Shown one piece after another: positions 45,725-56,134 of a DNA stretch of 64,000 bases. The stretch is taken from assembly GCA_036674765.1 (NCBI GenBank), contig JARVKI010000026.1, forward strand, positions 248,001-312,000, read 5' to 3'. Source of the stretch: Seiridium cupressi (taxonomy: Eukaryota > Ascomycota > Sordariomycetes > Amphisphaeriales > Sporocadaceae). The notes beneath the pieces were generated by a model. It was not told the origin of the DNA, made no database searches, and saw only the letters and a program-made list of their open reading frames with translations. Numbering within the stretch: the stretch's first letter is position 1; every line of letters starts with the position of its first letter. The translations under genes were made by a program, and so were the position numbers.

Positions 45725-48589
45725 ATGGCTGTCCGGATGGCCTATTTCCCGCGAGGCGGCGCTGAGAAGCCCACGAACATCACGAAGCCATTGCTACCCG
45801 CCAGACCGAGCACAATTGGCCCGATCATCGATATAGAGAATTCCACCGTTCCTCTGTCTCCCTTTGACCCATCCATCCATGAGCAAGTCTACGTAGGGCT
45901 GTCGCAAACAGGAGAGGCTATTCAGCCGGATCCTCCGGCTCGTTTCGACAACAGATATCTCTATCCCTCCCTGGCCCAGAACGAGAGGGTGAGGTTGACC
46001 TTGTTGTGGTATCACACCCGCTTCATTGAACAGGATGAGCCGCTCTTGGCTAAGATCGACACCCTCGTCAAAGGCCTGCAACAGGCCATTGGCTGGGACT
46101 ATGCCATTGCTGGCATCATGACTGAATCAACCTATACGAGACTGGCCACAGCTCATTTACCCATAGCTCGTCTACCGCGAAGAGAGGCGACGTGTGCTCA
46201 TACTATCAACCAGCCCCCCAGCTCCGTATTCATGATAACCGACATGTCCAAGGACTGGCGCTTCGAGCATTCCCCGCATGTGGAAGTTGGGGGACTCAGG
46301 AGCTATGCTGGTACACAATTGCGTCTCTTGGCCGACGACGGGGAAGAAATCGCGCTTGGGTCCTTATGTGTTGCCTCTGACACGCCGCAACCGCCACTCT
46401 CCCAGGGCCAGAGGGATTTGATTGTTCGATTTGCTGAAATCGTGAGTTCTGCCATCGCCAGTCACACTCGACAGAGACGTCTAAAGGATCGGGAAGCAAT
46501 GAGCACCCTACTTGCAGTCTTGCAAACGCAAGTAGAACTGGACTACGAGAAGAACGCAGTGGAGGTTGTTCGGAAAGCATATCCCACTGCCCGGGTTTCA
46601 CTTCAAATCTCAACAGACGGCAAGCTAGCTGTTGATGGCCGGCCGCCTTTTGCTTTCTCCAACGTCCACGAAGGCTTGTGGGAAGACTCACAATATATCG
46701 AAGAGACTATCAAGAATTCCAACCACACGCAACTTGAATCGGCCCAGACTGTCCGAGCTGTCGTCGCCCGCTGCGGTAGTTCTGACAAATACCTGATTGT
46801 GGCTTCTACCGAGCTTCACCATGTATTCGACGATTTTGACGCCTGGTACGTGTCACGATCCGCATCCATAATTGCGGACACCCTCCAGCGTCGCTTGTTA
46901 CGACAGGCCTTGGAGGCAAGGGAAACTTTCCTGCGGGGGATGACTCACCAACTACGAACGCCAATACATGGCATACTCGGATCTGTTGAGTTACTCGCCG
47001 AGGAACTGACTTCCAGACACTTTTTAGATGTTGAATGCGGGGGCAAATCCGATGCCTCTATTTCCGCATCTCCGTCAGAGTGCCTTGCAACAATTAAAAA
47101 TTCGGGACAAGAGCTGATGACCACGGTCAACAACATTCTCAAGCATAACACGTGGACCGATGCTTTTCGACAAGATCGACCTCGACCATACGATCTAAAC
47201 CAACTGGAAGCCGATATACTCCCCGAAATTCTAGCGGTCCTCCCGCCGGAACAACTTGGGGGTATATCGGTCGATTTTCGCCAAGACTTAGCTGATGGCC
47301 GCTGTATAATCACCACAGATGTACAGATGCTAAAAGACTGTCTTCAGGCTATTATCTTGAACGCTGCACAAGCAGTCTTGGGGAGTGCGTCTGGAGCTGT
47401 GTCTATTACCATACGGTCCACCTTGGATTTCTCATGGCTCATAATTGACGTGGTGGATAACGGCCGCGGAATCGACCTTGCCAATCACAGCCGCATATTT
47501 GAGCCATACGAGAAGGTGGACAACCATAAGCCCGGAGCTGGCTTGGGTCTTACACTAGCAAGCAAGATTGCTGGTATTCTCAACGGTTATGTCAAGCTTA
47601 TCTCGTCTGCCTTGGGCTCGGGCTCACACTTCCGAATCGAGTTACAAAACTCCGACATCGCCGCTCCCATCGGTCCATATACAAAGCCCATACTGGATCT
47701 TAAAAGCATGCCGCGAAAGTTTGTCGATGTCTCCTGTGATAACAACCACGGTCACTTCATTGGCCATATCACAGAGTACCTGACGAGGAACGGCTTTCAG
47801 CAGACTCAAATTTCGGATGCTGCGTTGATCGTTACCAATGCAAGCTCGAATGAGACCATTTCGGAGCTACACGCGACTAATCCCAAAGCTGCAATCATTG
47901 GATGTAAACAAATAAACGATCTAGAGCAACCAGTTGATGAACCATTCCTCATCACAGCAAATGGTCCGCTCTTTACTCAAAGACTCGATCAAATGCTTCA
48001 GCGAGCTGATGAGCTCTACAAAAACCTTTCTCGGGAAGTCGACAAGCAACACACGAAATCTATGGTGACTACACCACCACTCAACACGATCGACGATGAG
48101 ACGGCGCAGTCACCCTCCATCATGAACATGGCACAACTCAGCTTCGAGGATAGATCGACAATGCCTCGTCGTAGTAGCATTTCCCCACTGAGGGCGCTTC
48201 TAGTTGATGACAATACAATCAACCTGCGAGTCCTTCAGATGTTTTGTCACAAGCGGCGGATTCCGTATGTCACAGCCGAAGATGGTGACCTAGCATATCA
48301 ACAATACAAGAAGGCCGCTGAAGAGAAAAAGCCATTCACATTAGTTCTGATGGACCTCCAAATGCCGCGCTATGACGGTATACATGCAACATCAATGATT
48401 CGCTCATATGAGAATGAGCACTGCCTTGCGAGATCCTCAATTTTCATGGTAACGGGTCAGGACTCCGCAAAAGACAAGGCTAGTTCCAGGAGCGCTGGTG
48501 CAGACGAGTTTTTAGTCAAGCCAGTCGTCCCCCGAGAACTGGATAAACACATCAAAAGCTACTTTGAAAATTATATACCAAGAAAATAA
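45725..48589 (+). CDS. Hybrid histidine kinase with GAF domain and C-terminal receiver
   Basis: An intronless gene of 954 residues. The sensor half contains a GAF-like domain (about residues 95-255, including DYAIAGIMTESTYTRL, RREATCAHTI and GSLCVASDTPQPPLS). The HisKA H-box is MTHQLRTPIHGILGSVELL, with phospho-acceptor His408. The HATPase domain has an N-box (LKDCLQAIILNAAQAVL) and G-boxes (DVVDNGRGIDL, FEPYEKVDNHKPGAGLGLTL). The receiver domain (about 823-945) has LLVDDNTINLRVL, phospho-acceptor Asp877 in LMDLQMPRYDG, and the FLVKPVVPREL lysine. It should sense a small molecule or redox/light signal and pass phosphate to Ypd1 and then Skn7/Ssk1. The H-box form HQLR...HGILGS resembles the fungal GAF-hybrid kinases; I do not assign a group. 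The start ATG has a good context (CCGCCATGG). Confidence 0.93.
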   Translation: MAVRMAYFPRGGAEKPTNITKPLLPARPSTIGPIIDIENSTVPLSPFDPSIHEQVYVGLSQTGEAIQPDPPARFDNRYLYPSLAQNERVRLTLLWYHTRFIEQDEPLLAKIDTLVKGLQQAIGWDYAIAGIMTESTYTRLATAHLPIARLPRREATCAHTINQPPSSVFMITDMSKDWRFEHSPHVEVGGLRSYAGTQLRLLADDGEEIALGSLCVASDTPQPPLSQGQRDLIVRFAEIVSSAIASHTRQRRLKDREAMSTLLAVLQTQVELDYEKNAVEVVRKAYPTARVSLQISTDGKLAVDGRPPFAFSNVHEGLWEDSQYIEETIKNSNHTQLESAQTVRAVVARCGSSDKYLIVASTELHHVFDDFDAWYVSRSASIIADTLQRRLLRQALEARETFLRGMTHQLRTPIHGILGSVELLAEELTSRHFLDVECGGKSDASISASPSECLATIKNSGQELMTTVNNILKHNTWTDAFRQDRPRPYDLNQLEADILPEILAVLPPEQLGGISVDFRQDLADGRCIITTDVQMLKDCLQAIILNAAQAVLGSASGAVSITIRSTLDFSWLIIDVVDNGRGIDLANHSRIFEPYEKVDNHKPGAGLGLTLASKIAGILNGYVKLISSALGSGSHFRIELQNSDIAAPIGPYTKPILDLKSMPRKFVDVSCDNNHGHFIGHITEYLTRNGFQQTQISDAALIVTNASSNETISELHATNPKAAIIGCKQINDLEQPVDEPFLITANGPLFTQRLDQMLQRADELYKNLSREVDKQHTKSMVTTPPLNTIDDETAQSPSIMNMAQLSFEDRSTMPRRSSISPLRALLVDDNTINLRVLQMFCHKRRIPYVTAEDGDLAYQQYKKAAEEKKPFTLVLMDLQMPRYDGIHATSMIRSYENEHCLARSSIFMVTGQDSAKDKASSRSAGADEFLVKPVVPRELDKHIKSYFENYIPRK

Positions 48590-48763
48590 TAGATGAACTT
48601 CAAGCGAATTCCGGTAGACAAAGTGTATGGATTACTTTCAAGTACTTGATAATCTCTTAATTGACATGTTATAATGCCTCTGCGTTCTTGAATGCTGGTG
48701 ATCGGAATTGATATAGATGCAGAAACTGCGAATTGCCGACGGCGGTGTACGTGTTCCTCTTCT

Positions 48764-49240
48764 TAATTGCACCAGAGTCCCGGCATGCCTCAAACACTAA
48801 AGAACCCCCCGGAAGCTGACACGTTCGACGGAGTGTTCATCCCTGGAGGCACGGCTATTGGCCACAACGCCATGGCCATGGTGCGGAGCGAGAAAATATT
48901 TGGCGCTGACGCGGATCTGTTCAGGCCAGAGCGCTTTCTGGATTGCAGCGAGGAGAAGAAGGCTGAGATGGAGCGGACTATCGACGTGATCTTCTGAATT
49001 GGAGGTGGATGTGTGCTGGCAAGATGGTGGCGCAGACTGAGTCGAACAAGATTTACCTTGAGGTGAGAAAAACCATCCCGGTGGCATCTTGGTTTGTTGT
49101 AGAATGCTAATTGCATCTCTAAACAGTTGATGAGAGCCTTTGATTTCCAACTTATCTACCCTGTGGAAGCCATCGCCGAGCAGTCTTACCTGGCTTTTTC
49201 TCGGAGCAATATGTGGGTCAATATCACGGAGGCGAAATGA
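48764..49240 (+). pseudogene. Cytochrome P450 3' relic with broken heme loop
   Basis: Only the last third of a P450 is present. It opens with NPPEADTFDGVFIPGGTAIG, then SEKIFGADADLFRPERFLD. Where the heme loop should read F-x-F-G-R-W-M-C-A-G, the frame has a TGA at 48995-48997. One base is also missing within the next dozen bases (about 49000-49006), so the WMCAGKMVAQTE continuation is in another frame. A 3' intron (from about 49062 to 49126) and the terminal exon (LMRAFDFQLIYPVEAIAEQ, ending FSRSNMWVNITEAK) are still recognisable. Upstream of 48764 the homology stops abruptly, so the N-terminal two thirds, including the I-helix, are absent. It cannot bind heme. It lies directly downstream of the histidine kinase. 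Confidence 0.8.
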
Positions 49241-49725
49241 AACCATCTTCCAGGGTTATTGCTTTCTAAGAGTTATTATTGAAGCCTAGAAAGTGTTCGA
49301 GCATCGTAGGGAAAGACAGGAGAGTCCAGCGAGTGACCGAATCCACATGTATACAACAAGTACAGGAATACCTACATGCAACCAGTCCAACCGTCGCTAA
49401 ACAGAGCAGATTGTATAACAGATGAATCATTCCATCAAGTTGACACCGTAACTTTATTTGAGGCCATCTCGTAAGCACCCGATCAAGACACAGAACGTCC
49501 AACGCTTTTGGCTTCCGAGGGGCCCATTACACATGAAAATTAACAGCAAAATAGTGGGGGTTATTCGTAGGGAATGTCGGGAGAGGTCATTAGAGGTTGA
49601 GAAAATACGCTTTGGCTTCCTACCAAGTAGATCGTCGAAGATGTGATGAGTTCTGATAGAGTAACCGTGCTGCAAAGACCAAGTTGAATCGAGCAACACA
49701 AATCCAGAAGCTTCCGCTGCATACC
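49241..49725. other. Intergenic, no gene seen
   Basis: This lies between the P450 relic and the end of the DUF6594-type gene. Only short unsupported frames. Confidence 0.5.
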
Positions 49726-50772
49726 CTAGGGGCCATGGTGTGTGTCGGGACCCGTCCCTATCTGCAAGAACACGACAAGCACAGCTGAGTAGCTAGTAAT
49801 GACATCATCAGTTGACGTCGGGTTGTTATTTGGAGGCTTTCTGCTTACCCTGCTGTTACGGCCAAGATCTCAAACGGTCTCGCCAATGTGGCTGAAGTCA
49901 AGAAAAGGAGTAATATAGCGACGAAACTGGTGATCACACCCAGTCTTTTCAACATATTCTCGAGAAAGAAAAGCGCCCATAATGGTCCAACTAGCATGAT
50001 CAATGCTGCGAAGAACACCGATATCGACGCGAAGACGTCAATAGGCTCGTCCTTACCATATACCGTCGCGGTGTCTATGTTATTCTTCTTGAGGAGGCCA
50101 TACAACCAAAACATCGGACCTAACACCCATCTTTCGAATGATAGACGTACATAAGATTTTTGGGTGGCTGCAATGGTGATCAAATCTTCGGCCCGCAGGA
50201 ATTCGACCTCATTCATGGCTATTGGCTGGTTATTGTTGGCGAGCCACGTTCGGATATTCCTGACGATTCTTTTCGGAGCATTTTGTCTGGTCTTCAGGTC
50301 CAGGAAGTGCACCAGAAGCTCATCTGTGCTTGTCAGTATATCAAAATTGCTACCAATATTTGAAACCACTCACCATACGATCTCAGCTCCCTCCCAAGGT
50401 CTGCTAAAATTTGCTTTCTTCCTTGGCTCTTGTCGTTCCTCAGGGTACCATTGTCCATGTCAGATGTTGTTCTGCTGCTCGAGCTGTCATCAAGGGTATC
50501 AAGTTCTTCTTCCAACTTTGCAATTCGGTCTTGTTTCGCCAGAAGGACTCGGCAATGTATTCGGTCGTATCTCATCACGACGAAGAAGTCGTCCGATAAG
50601 GACGAGTATCGTGCAAAGTCTTTATAGCCGATATATTTCCTGCATCAGTTAGCATTGCCGTCGCTCAATTGTCGTATGTGTAGGCTGCAAACCATGGCTT
50701 GTCGTCCAGCTCCTGTCGGGTGAGCTTGTTCATCTCGACATCCCTAGTTTTATTCTCCTTACCTCGCGCCAT
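49726..50772 (-). CDS. DUF6594-type fungal membrane protein
   Basis: 295 residues, complement(join(49726..49792,49849..50323,50374..50639,50693..50772)), introns 50-56 bp; the first uses a GTTTGC donor. It has the hallmarks of the DUF6594 family of Pezizomycotina. The first is a WKYIGYKDFARYSSLSDDFF start, with its Trp codon split by intron 1. A coiled helix VLLAKQDRIAKLEEELDTLD follows, then LADLGRELRSYDELLVHFLDL, KRIVRNIRTWLANN and EFLRAEDLITIA. Near the C terminus are two or three hydrophobic segments (LIMLVGPLWALFFLENML, ITSFVAILLLFLTSATLARPFE and the spliced end AGYSAVLVVFLQIG). The last exon is only 67 bp and is easily missed. Family function is unknown. Location is probably an internal or plasma membrane. 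Confidence 0.82.
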
Positions 50773-51215
50773 TTTACTGAAGACTAGGATAAGTTGTAGA
50801 TCCGCAGACGTGATTTTGTTTGAAGGCGGGGGCAATTATATGCGATAAAGCTTTACTTGAAACCCCTCCCGTATATTTACTAATGGGGTGGCGTATAAAT
50901 GCATTATGCCTATAACCAGCCAAAGCAGCCTTATTAAGAACTCTTGGGGGGACGAAGGCACATTAAAGGGGGGATAAGGCACATTAGGAGGGTGGAAGAG
51001 GCCGAAGCTTTTTCCACGGGGCGGACGAAGGCATACTAGAGGAGGACGAGGATGCTCTAGGGGGACGAAGTCAATTACACAAGGCTGCCTGCATAATGTA
51101 GGCAAACATTCCATCAAATCCTTGCCACCCCATAACCCCTCAGGGTTCAAAATGTTCTTCGCTAAGACACTCCCAAATCCTAGCCTTCAACCTCTAGGTG
51201 CACCATTATGCGCAG
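50773..51215. other. Intergenic with a G-rich degenerate tandem repeat
   Basis: This is the upstream region of the DUF6594-type gene. Its central part is the repeat tract reported at 50945-51080. No supported gene. Confidence 0.55.
50945..51080 (+). repeat. Degenerate G-rich tandem repeat, unit about 20-25 bp
   Basis: Roughly six imperfect copies of a unit like GGGGGACGAAGGCACATTA follow one another (GGGGGGATAAGGCACATTAG, GGGGCGGACGAAGGCATACTAG, GGGGGACGAAGTCAATTAC and others). The G-runs recur at about 22-bp steps. One 28-bp unit with GGTGGAAGAGGCC is the most diverged. It could be a decayed minisatellite. Confidence 0.65.
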
Positions 51216-51737
51216 ATGGAGTCTTTCAGAAAGCCAGAAAATAGCAAGAAAGACACCAATGACGAAACGGGCCGTTGGGGTCAGACGAAACCACGAAGTG
51301 ATAAGCCTCCAAGCCCCGCGGAGAGGCCTTCGTCGTCTTCAGGCTCTCCAAGTCGGCCGGCCACACCTCCAACAACGCATACAGGTGATAATACCAGCTG
51401 TAAGTGGATGTATCGAGACTCTGTATATTTAATACCCGTCTTGCTGAGATTAACATTAGCCGAATCCTCATTCTCGCCGAGGTCTATAAGATCTACGATA
51501 TCTGAAATTTCTACCATATCTGCCATTTCTACAGGCTCTACAAGATCTACAACACCTACGGAAGCTACCACGTCTACAGTACCTACAGATTCTACAGGAA
51601 CTCCAGAGTCTACAAGTTCTACAGAATCTACCAGATCTACGATAGATCATGCAATATATATGGGTGGTAGTCCTCTTGCTGATGATGTGTGGATTTGTGT
51701 ACGTACCAGAAACCAAATTCATTATTGTCAATGCTAA
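51216..51737 (+). CDS. Hypothetical Ser/Thr-rich repeat protein
   Basis: An open frame of 174 codons starting MESFRKPENSKKDTNDE. The first half is charged and Pro/Ser-rich (SDKPPSPAERPSSSSGSP). A hydrophobic piece (VYLIPVLLRLTLAESS) follows and may be intron sequence, since a GT...TTAACATTAG candidate exists around it. The second half is a Ser/Thr repeat (STISEISTISAISTGSTRST, TESTRST) made by a short DNA repeat. There is no known domain. The tract biases composition enough to keep several frames open, so coding status is uncertain. It is tail to tail with the arrestin-like gene. Confidence 0.35.
   Translation: MESFRKPENSKKDTNDETGRWGQTKPRSDKPPSPAERPSSSSGSPSRPATPPTTHTGDNTSCKWMYRDSVYLIPVLLRLTLAESSFSPRSIRSTISEISTISAISTGSTRSTTPTEATTSTVPTDSTGTPESTSSTESTRSTIDHAIYMGGSPLADDVWICVRTRNQIHYCQC
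51478..51650 (+). repeat. TCTAC-rich 9-bp-phased repeat tract
   Basis: Imperfect units of the form TCTACnnnn recur at 9-bp spacing with some 6- and 12-bp steps, over about 170 bp. On the plus strand they read as Ser-Thr; on the minus strand as Cys/Arg/Tyr. Confidence 0.75.
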
Positions 51738-52234
51738 TTCAAGTAGAGTTACTGTCTGTCATTTAACACATTATGCCCCAAATGCCGCTTGAGACTTCTA
51801 TATACGCCTGTTCCTTGTATGAAACCAAAACAAAATCCTCCCGAGCCCAGTTTTCGGATTTAGCGTTGGGGCAGAAGCGTGGTTAGAAATTTTGATCTGA
51901 GCAGAGAGGGGAGGCTACGGGACATAACACATATGAGTCAGGCACCGAAGCCCAAGGAGGCATTTTGCAGCCCAGCTCAAGGCATTGTAGACATATTTTA
52001 TAGTGTGTATTTTGTTCTTGTGGATTTCGATCTCTGACGTCATAGTTAAATATGAAATGCTGTTTCGAGGCACAACTACAAGAGTGAACATTCTGCTGTT
52101 CATACCTGTGTTCTGAGGCGGAGCGAATTCTATCTGAGCTTTCCTGGGCAGGCGTGCTAGGCCGAGTGAGAGATCCGATGCTCCATCTGACTAGAAGTGT
52201 GACCGCTGCTTATAACAGCATCCGATGGATTCTC
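51738..52234. other. Convergent intergenic region
   Basis: This lies between the Ser/Thr-rich frame and the 3' end of the arrestin-like gene. No gene seen. Confidence 0.5.
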
Positions 52235-53350
52235 TTATCCTTCGTACAGCGGTGCAGGCACGAACTCGGCTAGTTCTTGACTTTCGCCATGCCCCACCAG
52301 TGTTACTGGAACCTGGAGAGACAAGACCGTGAAGATGCCATTTCTCATCCCGCTACTGGAACTATCTGCTGGAATAGTCTCCTTCGCAAAGATGAACTCC
52401 ATATCGAACCAGTGCGACAGTTTTATATCTCCCAAAGCCCCGTGGCCGCTCGCGTGTACGAACTCAGTATTGTACGGAAGTGAACGATCGAGACCGACCT
52501 CAATATCCAGCCAAGCCGGTTTCACCCCATCGCCATAGGTCAAACCGTCGAGTGAATGTCCACGAGCTAATCTGCGGCGCTTGTCGCGACCATGCTCCGA
52601 GCAACCTGCAACGGTTATCTTGAGTACTTCGTTCAACGACCAGGCAGTCTTCACCATCCGCCAGATGTACCCCGACTGTGCACCGCTTGGTTCCTGAACA
52701 AGCCCCTCGAACATGATTGTAAATCGGTTCATTCGGTCGGCGTGCAAAGAATCGAGATAAAATACAGCACCAATGTCGGCGCTCTGGAAATAGCGGCTTA
52801 TGTATGGAGGCGGTTGAAGATGTGCCAGCTCGGGCATGACATGCACCACTTTAGCACTGGTGGTGTATTGTAATGATGCCGTCTTCCCATCCTGTATTGC
52901 CCAACTTGCTGTTATGTGTAGGTGGTATGATACTTGTAGCTCGGACGTGTTTAGAGATGGTGGCAGATTATTTGGAAAGAAAGTAGAGAAGGAGAAAGAG
53001 TGAGAGCCGTGAGGCAGTACAGTCGATTCGTTCGCTATGTACCAATCGTGCAGTTTGTTTTGTTTTCGTTCATGATTCCCAAAGCTCCTGAGGGATCGGG
53101 CTTTTCGGTTGACAGAAACTATAATTGCAGCGCTGATGTTGCGTAGTGCTAGCGACTCTCCTCGCACGTTCAGTAGGATGTTGCCGGCGGCATGCAAGTG
53201 CCGGCCTTCTGCGCCACTGTGTAAGACAAAATGTGATTGTTGTAGCTGAATGTTGAGCTGGACGGCCTGTTCGAGCTTTTTGCTTGCGAGATTGGGTGTA
53301 AGACCAAAGAGAATTGGTCGTAGTTTGGCTGTCGGGACGTGTAACCCCAT
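52235..53350 (-). CDS. Arrestin-like (alpha-arrestin type) protein
   Basis: An intronless gene of 371 residues. Its beta-rich layout resembles the N- and C-lobes of fungal arrestin-like proteins: KKLEQAVQLNIQLQQSHFVLH with HAAGNILLNVRGESL, then SFSFSTFFPNNLPPSLNT (the typical F-x-F-x-F-P...LP...S turn between strands) and SYHLHITASWAI. The second half holds QVPVTLVGHGESQEL near the end. Alpha-arrestins recruit Rsp5-type ubiquitin ligases to membrane cargo. A single PxY-like end (PAPLYEG) is visible, but a full PPxY motif is not, so the adaptor role is inferred. The start is MGLHVPTAKLRP, right after the last upstream stop. A stand-alone gene with ordinary composition. Confidence 0.65.
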   Translation of the reverse strand: MGLHVPTAKLRPILFGLTPNLASKKLEQAVQLNIQLQQSHFVLHSGAEGRHLHAAGNILLNVRGESLALRNISAAIIVSVNRKARSLRSFGNHERKQNKLHDWYIANESTVLPHGSHSFSFSTFFPNNLPPSLNTSELQVSYHLHITASWAIQDGKTASLQYTTSAKVVHVMPELAHLQPPPYISRYFQSADIGAVFYLDSLHADRMNRFTIMFEGLVQEPSGAQSGYIWRMVKTAWSLNEVLKITVAGCSEHGRDKRRRLARGHSLDGLTYGDGVKPAWLDIEVGLDRSLPYNTEFVHASGHGALGDIKLSHWFDMEFIFAKETIPADSSSSGMRNGIFTVLSLQVPVTLVGHGESQELAEFVPAPLYEG

Positions 53351-54435
53351 GTTATCGTCTGATGGATGCAGTCAATTGAATCTCAGCTATTGTCGGTGTA
53401 TGTGTCACCTGGCTCGTTTGGAAAGCGATCAGTTCTACACAAGTAGATTGCAAATCTATAGAATGAAGCATGAAGAAAGAGTTGCTGCGAAGACCATGTA
53501 CATAAACTACTCTTGGGTTGAAACAAACGTTGACGTCGTTCCCAGGGTACCATATCATATGTACAATCAGTCAGCATTGAATTGCCATACTTCTACAACA
53601 TACATCAAGATTTATAAGTTTCCAAATGATGCCAAATGATGGTATTGCTGCCATTTGGTAGGTCAGCTTATCGGGCGCCAGAGCTCCCAGCTAGGTTGAC
53701 CCATTGAAACATGCAATAAATGCATTCTCATCCCCAAATGGAGTATGGTCGGTTTCGTAGTAAGTGGATTATGAAGCCCATGACGCCGGAGCGTCGATAT
53801 AGTCGATTGCCAATCAGTCTCAGGGCTCACAGTCCGGAGTACCTAAGTCTGCTGCCTTCTCCCGAAACAGAACACGGTCACGTTAGATACAGTAGGAGTA
53901 TTCTGGCTTTGACTTCCATGAATCCCCTTCCCCTTTTGATCAAACTCTTCGTGGCTGGATATTCTCCTCTACCCTGTCGTCACAGGTTTGGTTTGGGGGT
54001 CTTGGTTTTGAAATAGGCCAAGGTAAATGATGAAACAAGATTTATGGTCTGCATCTATGTCTGTGTTTGGATACCGATTTGCTGATCCAACGAAAACCCT
54101 CAGAGCTTGACTTACGAAGCTCGGGGCTTCTGCTGGGTGTTGGAAGCTCTTCTTACAGCAGGGTTGAAAGTTGTCCTAGTCGACATCTAACAATCATTCT
54201 TCATCCCTCTGCGGTGTGTGATTACTGCAGTGTCGTTCATATCTGCAGCTGTCCCAAAACGGCAGCCAAGACTCAAACCTTGCAGTGGACTGGAGTCGTG
54301 ACTTTACGTCCATTCTTTTTCCGGCTAGACCTGCGGGGGTAGTGTAGGTTGGTGGCAGGACAGTGCAGACGTCGCCTCCGAGCATACGGAACTTGAACTT
54401 TTGGTTTTGTTAATACCTATTGAAGCCATAAAATC
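53351..54435. other. Divergent upstream region
   Basis: This is the shared upstream region of the arrestin-like gene (minus) and the second Zn2Cys6 gene (plus). A small direct repeat (CCAAATGATG twice, about 53624-53643) is visible. No gene seen. Confidence 0.5.
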
Positions 54436-56134
54436 ATGAGAAAATGCTGGAATTGCCGACGGCGAAGGCACAGGTGCGATGGGGCGTTCCCTAGTTGCAT
54501 GAAATGCCAGATTCTTGGCGCCGAGTGTCTCGGCTGCGAGAAGCGGTTGACATGGGTAGGAGGCACGGCCAGTCGTGGCCCTATGAGCAAGAAAACATTC
54601 AGCAAGCCAGTTATGCCCCCATATCAAGTCAAATCGTTGACGGATAGCGGAACCGCACAATTCAGATACGTCCACCGCATCGTGGACCGCGGCACCGACT
54701 CGATTCTACTTCACGATGTGTCACTGGACATGCTTCCTCTGGCAGGTGGGCCATTGCCCTCCATGTGCAAAGCTCCCACCCAGCCTTTTCTTCAAGACCT
54801 GAGCCGCGATGCGAGGTATCTTATAGACTACTGTGAGTAGCCTTCTTACTCGTCTTGGGTTAGGGCTCAACCTTGTGCTTAGATGAACACGGTATCTGTC
54901 CTCATATCATGCTACTCGATAATACGCGAAACCCATATCGATACATGATGCCACTGATTGGCACATCAAAAGGCGTGGTAAACGCAATAATGGCCGTCGC
55001 GGCCTGCCACCTCGCACATAGTAGGTTGGGCTACCCAGTGTTCACCCATCTAGAACACCAAGCCACCGTCGACGATCCAATGTCTCAGATGACATTCTAT
55101 TCTGTGCAGTACAAGCAGAGGGCTCTAAAATACTTGTCCGAGTCCCTGAAAGGCCCACGCGAGGGAGAAGAAGACTCTATACTTGCTATAGTTGTCCTTC
55201 TGATGCTCCTTGAATACTTTGAAAGTGGGGCAGGAGCCTGGACCACTCATCTTGAGGGTGCCAAGGCACTCCTCGACGCTCGGGAGAAACATAGCAATAC
55301 GAGACCGCCGCAGCTATTTCGGAATATGGTGGACGAGGTAGTCATGTGAGATGTGCCCCTGGGCCCCTGGCCGTTCGCTCTAAACTCAATGCGTGCTACA
55401 GATTCGACATCTTTGGGTCTACACTCGTGCGACCTGAATCATTGACTCACTCGATCATTACACGGCTACCTATGGGCGCCGGAGACGACCTGACTTCCTT
55501 GACCTGTGTAGGATGCCCCATGGAAATACTTCGCGCAATAGATTTCGTGACCTACAAACGGCGTGTTTGGTTGAGACATACCCCTTCGACGGCTATCACA
55601 GAGGTCCTCCAAGAACTTGAAGCTCTCCAAGCTACGCTGCTACGTATCAGCGAATTCGACATCGAGACATGGATCCACGAGGTCGCAGGGGCTGCTATAC
55701 TGGGTTTTCCGATTTCCCAGGAGACTCTTACTCACTTGTGTAAGGTCTGGAAACACTCAGCTGAGGTGTATACCTCCCGCGTTCTCTACCAACTCACAGG
55801 AGATGCGAGCGATTTGTCGCCTTTATTGGACGGCCTTATAATGGAGCTAAAATACTTGGAGGCTGAGACCAACGTGATCAAATTCCTTCTGTGGCCCATT
55901 TTCCTCGCTGGAGCTGAAAGCACCCGCGTTGATCACAGGGAATGGATCTTGAAGATTCTTGACAGGCTTTGGGATTCTACTCTCATTGCTAGTTCGAAGA
56001 ATGCAGCGTTTGTTTTGACCACCCTTTGGGCGAAACAGGATCTCAAAAAACAGCAACCACGGTCTGGCGAGCCAAAACTCTGGGACTGGATGACTGAGTT
56101 GTTGTCACTAGATTGCCATTGGCTCTTTGTATAG
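54436..56134 (+). CDS. Zn2Cys6 transcription factor (fungal_trans_2 type)
   Basis: 530 residues, join(54436..54832,54883..55345,55402..56134), introns 50 and 56 bp. The zinc cluster starts at residue 4, CWNCRRRRHRCDGAFPSC then MKCQILGAEC, with the usual Cys spacing. A linker follows, then the long helical regulatory domain: DYYEHGICPHIMLLD spanning intron 1, RYMMPLIGTSKGVVNAIMAV, AACHLAHSRLG and ILAIVVLLMLLEYFESGAG. IFDIFGSTLV starts the last exon, and KFLLWPIFLAGAES completes the domain. This architecture matches regulators of acquired pathways such as amino-acid or secondary metabolism. It lies just upstream of MTA phosphorylase and 2 kb from the intact P450, transcribed away from the arrestin-like gene. 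No lesion; the first ATG is used. Confidence 0.92.
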
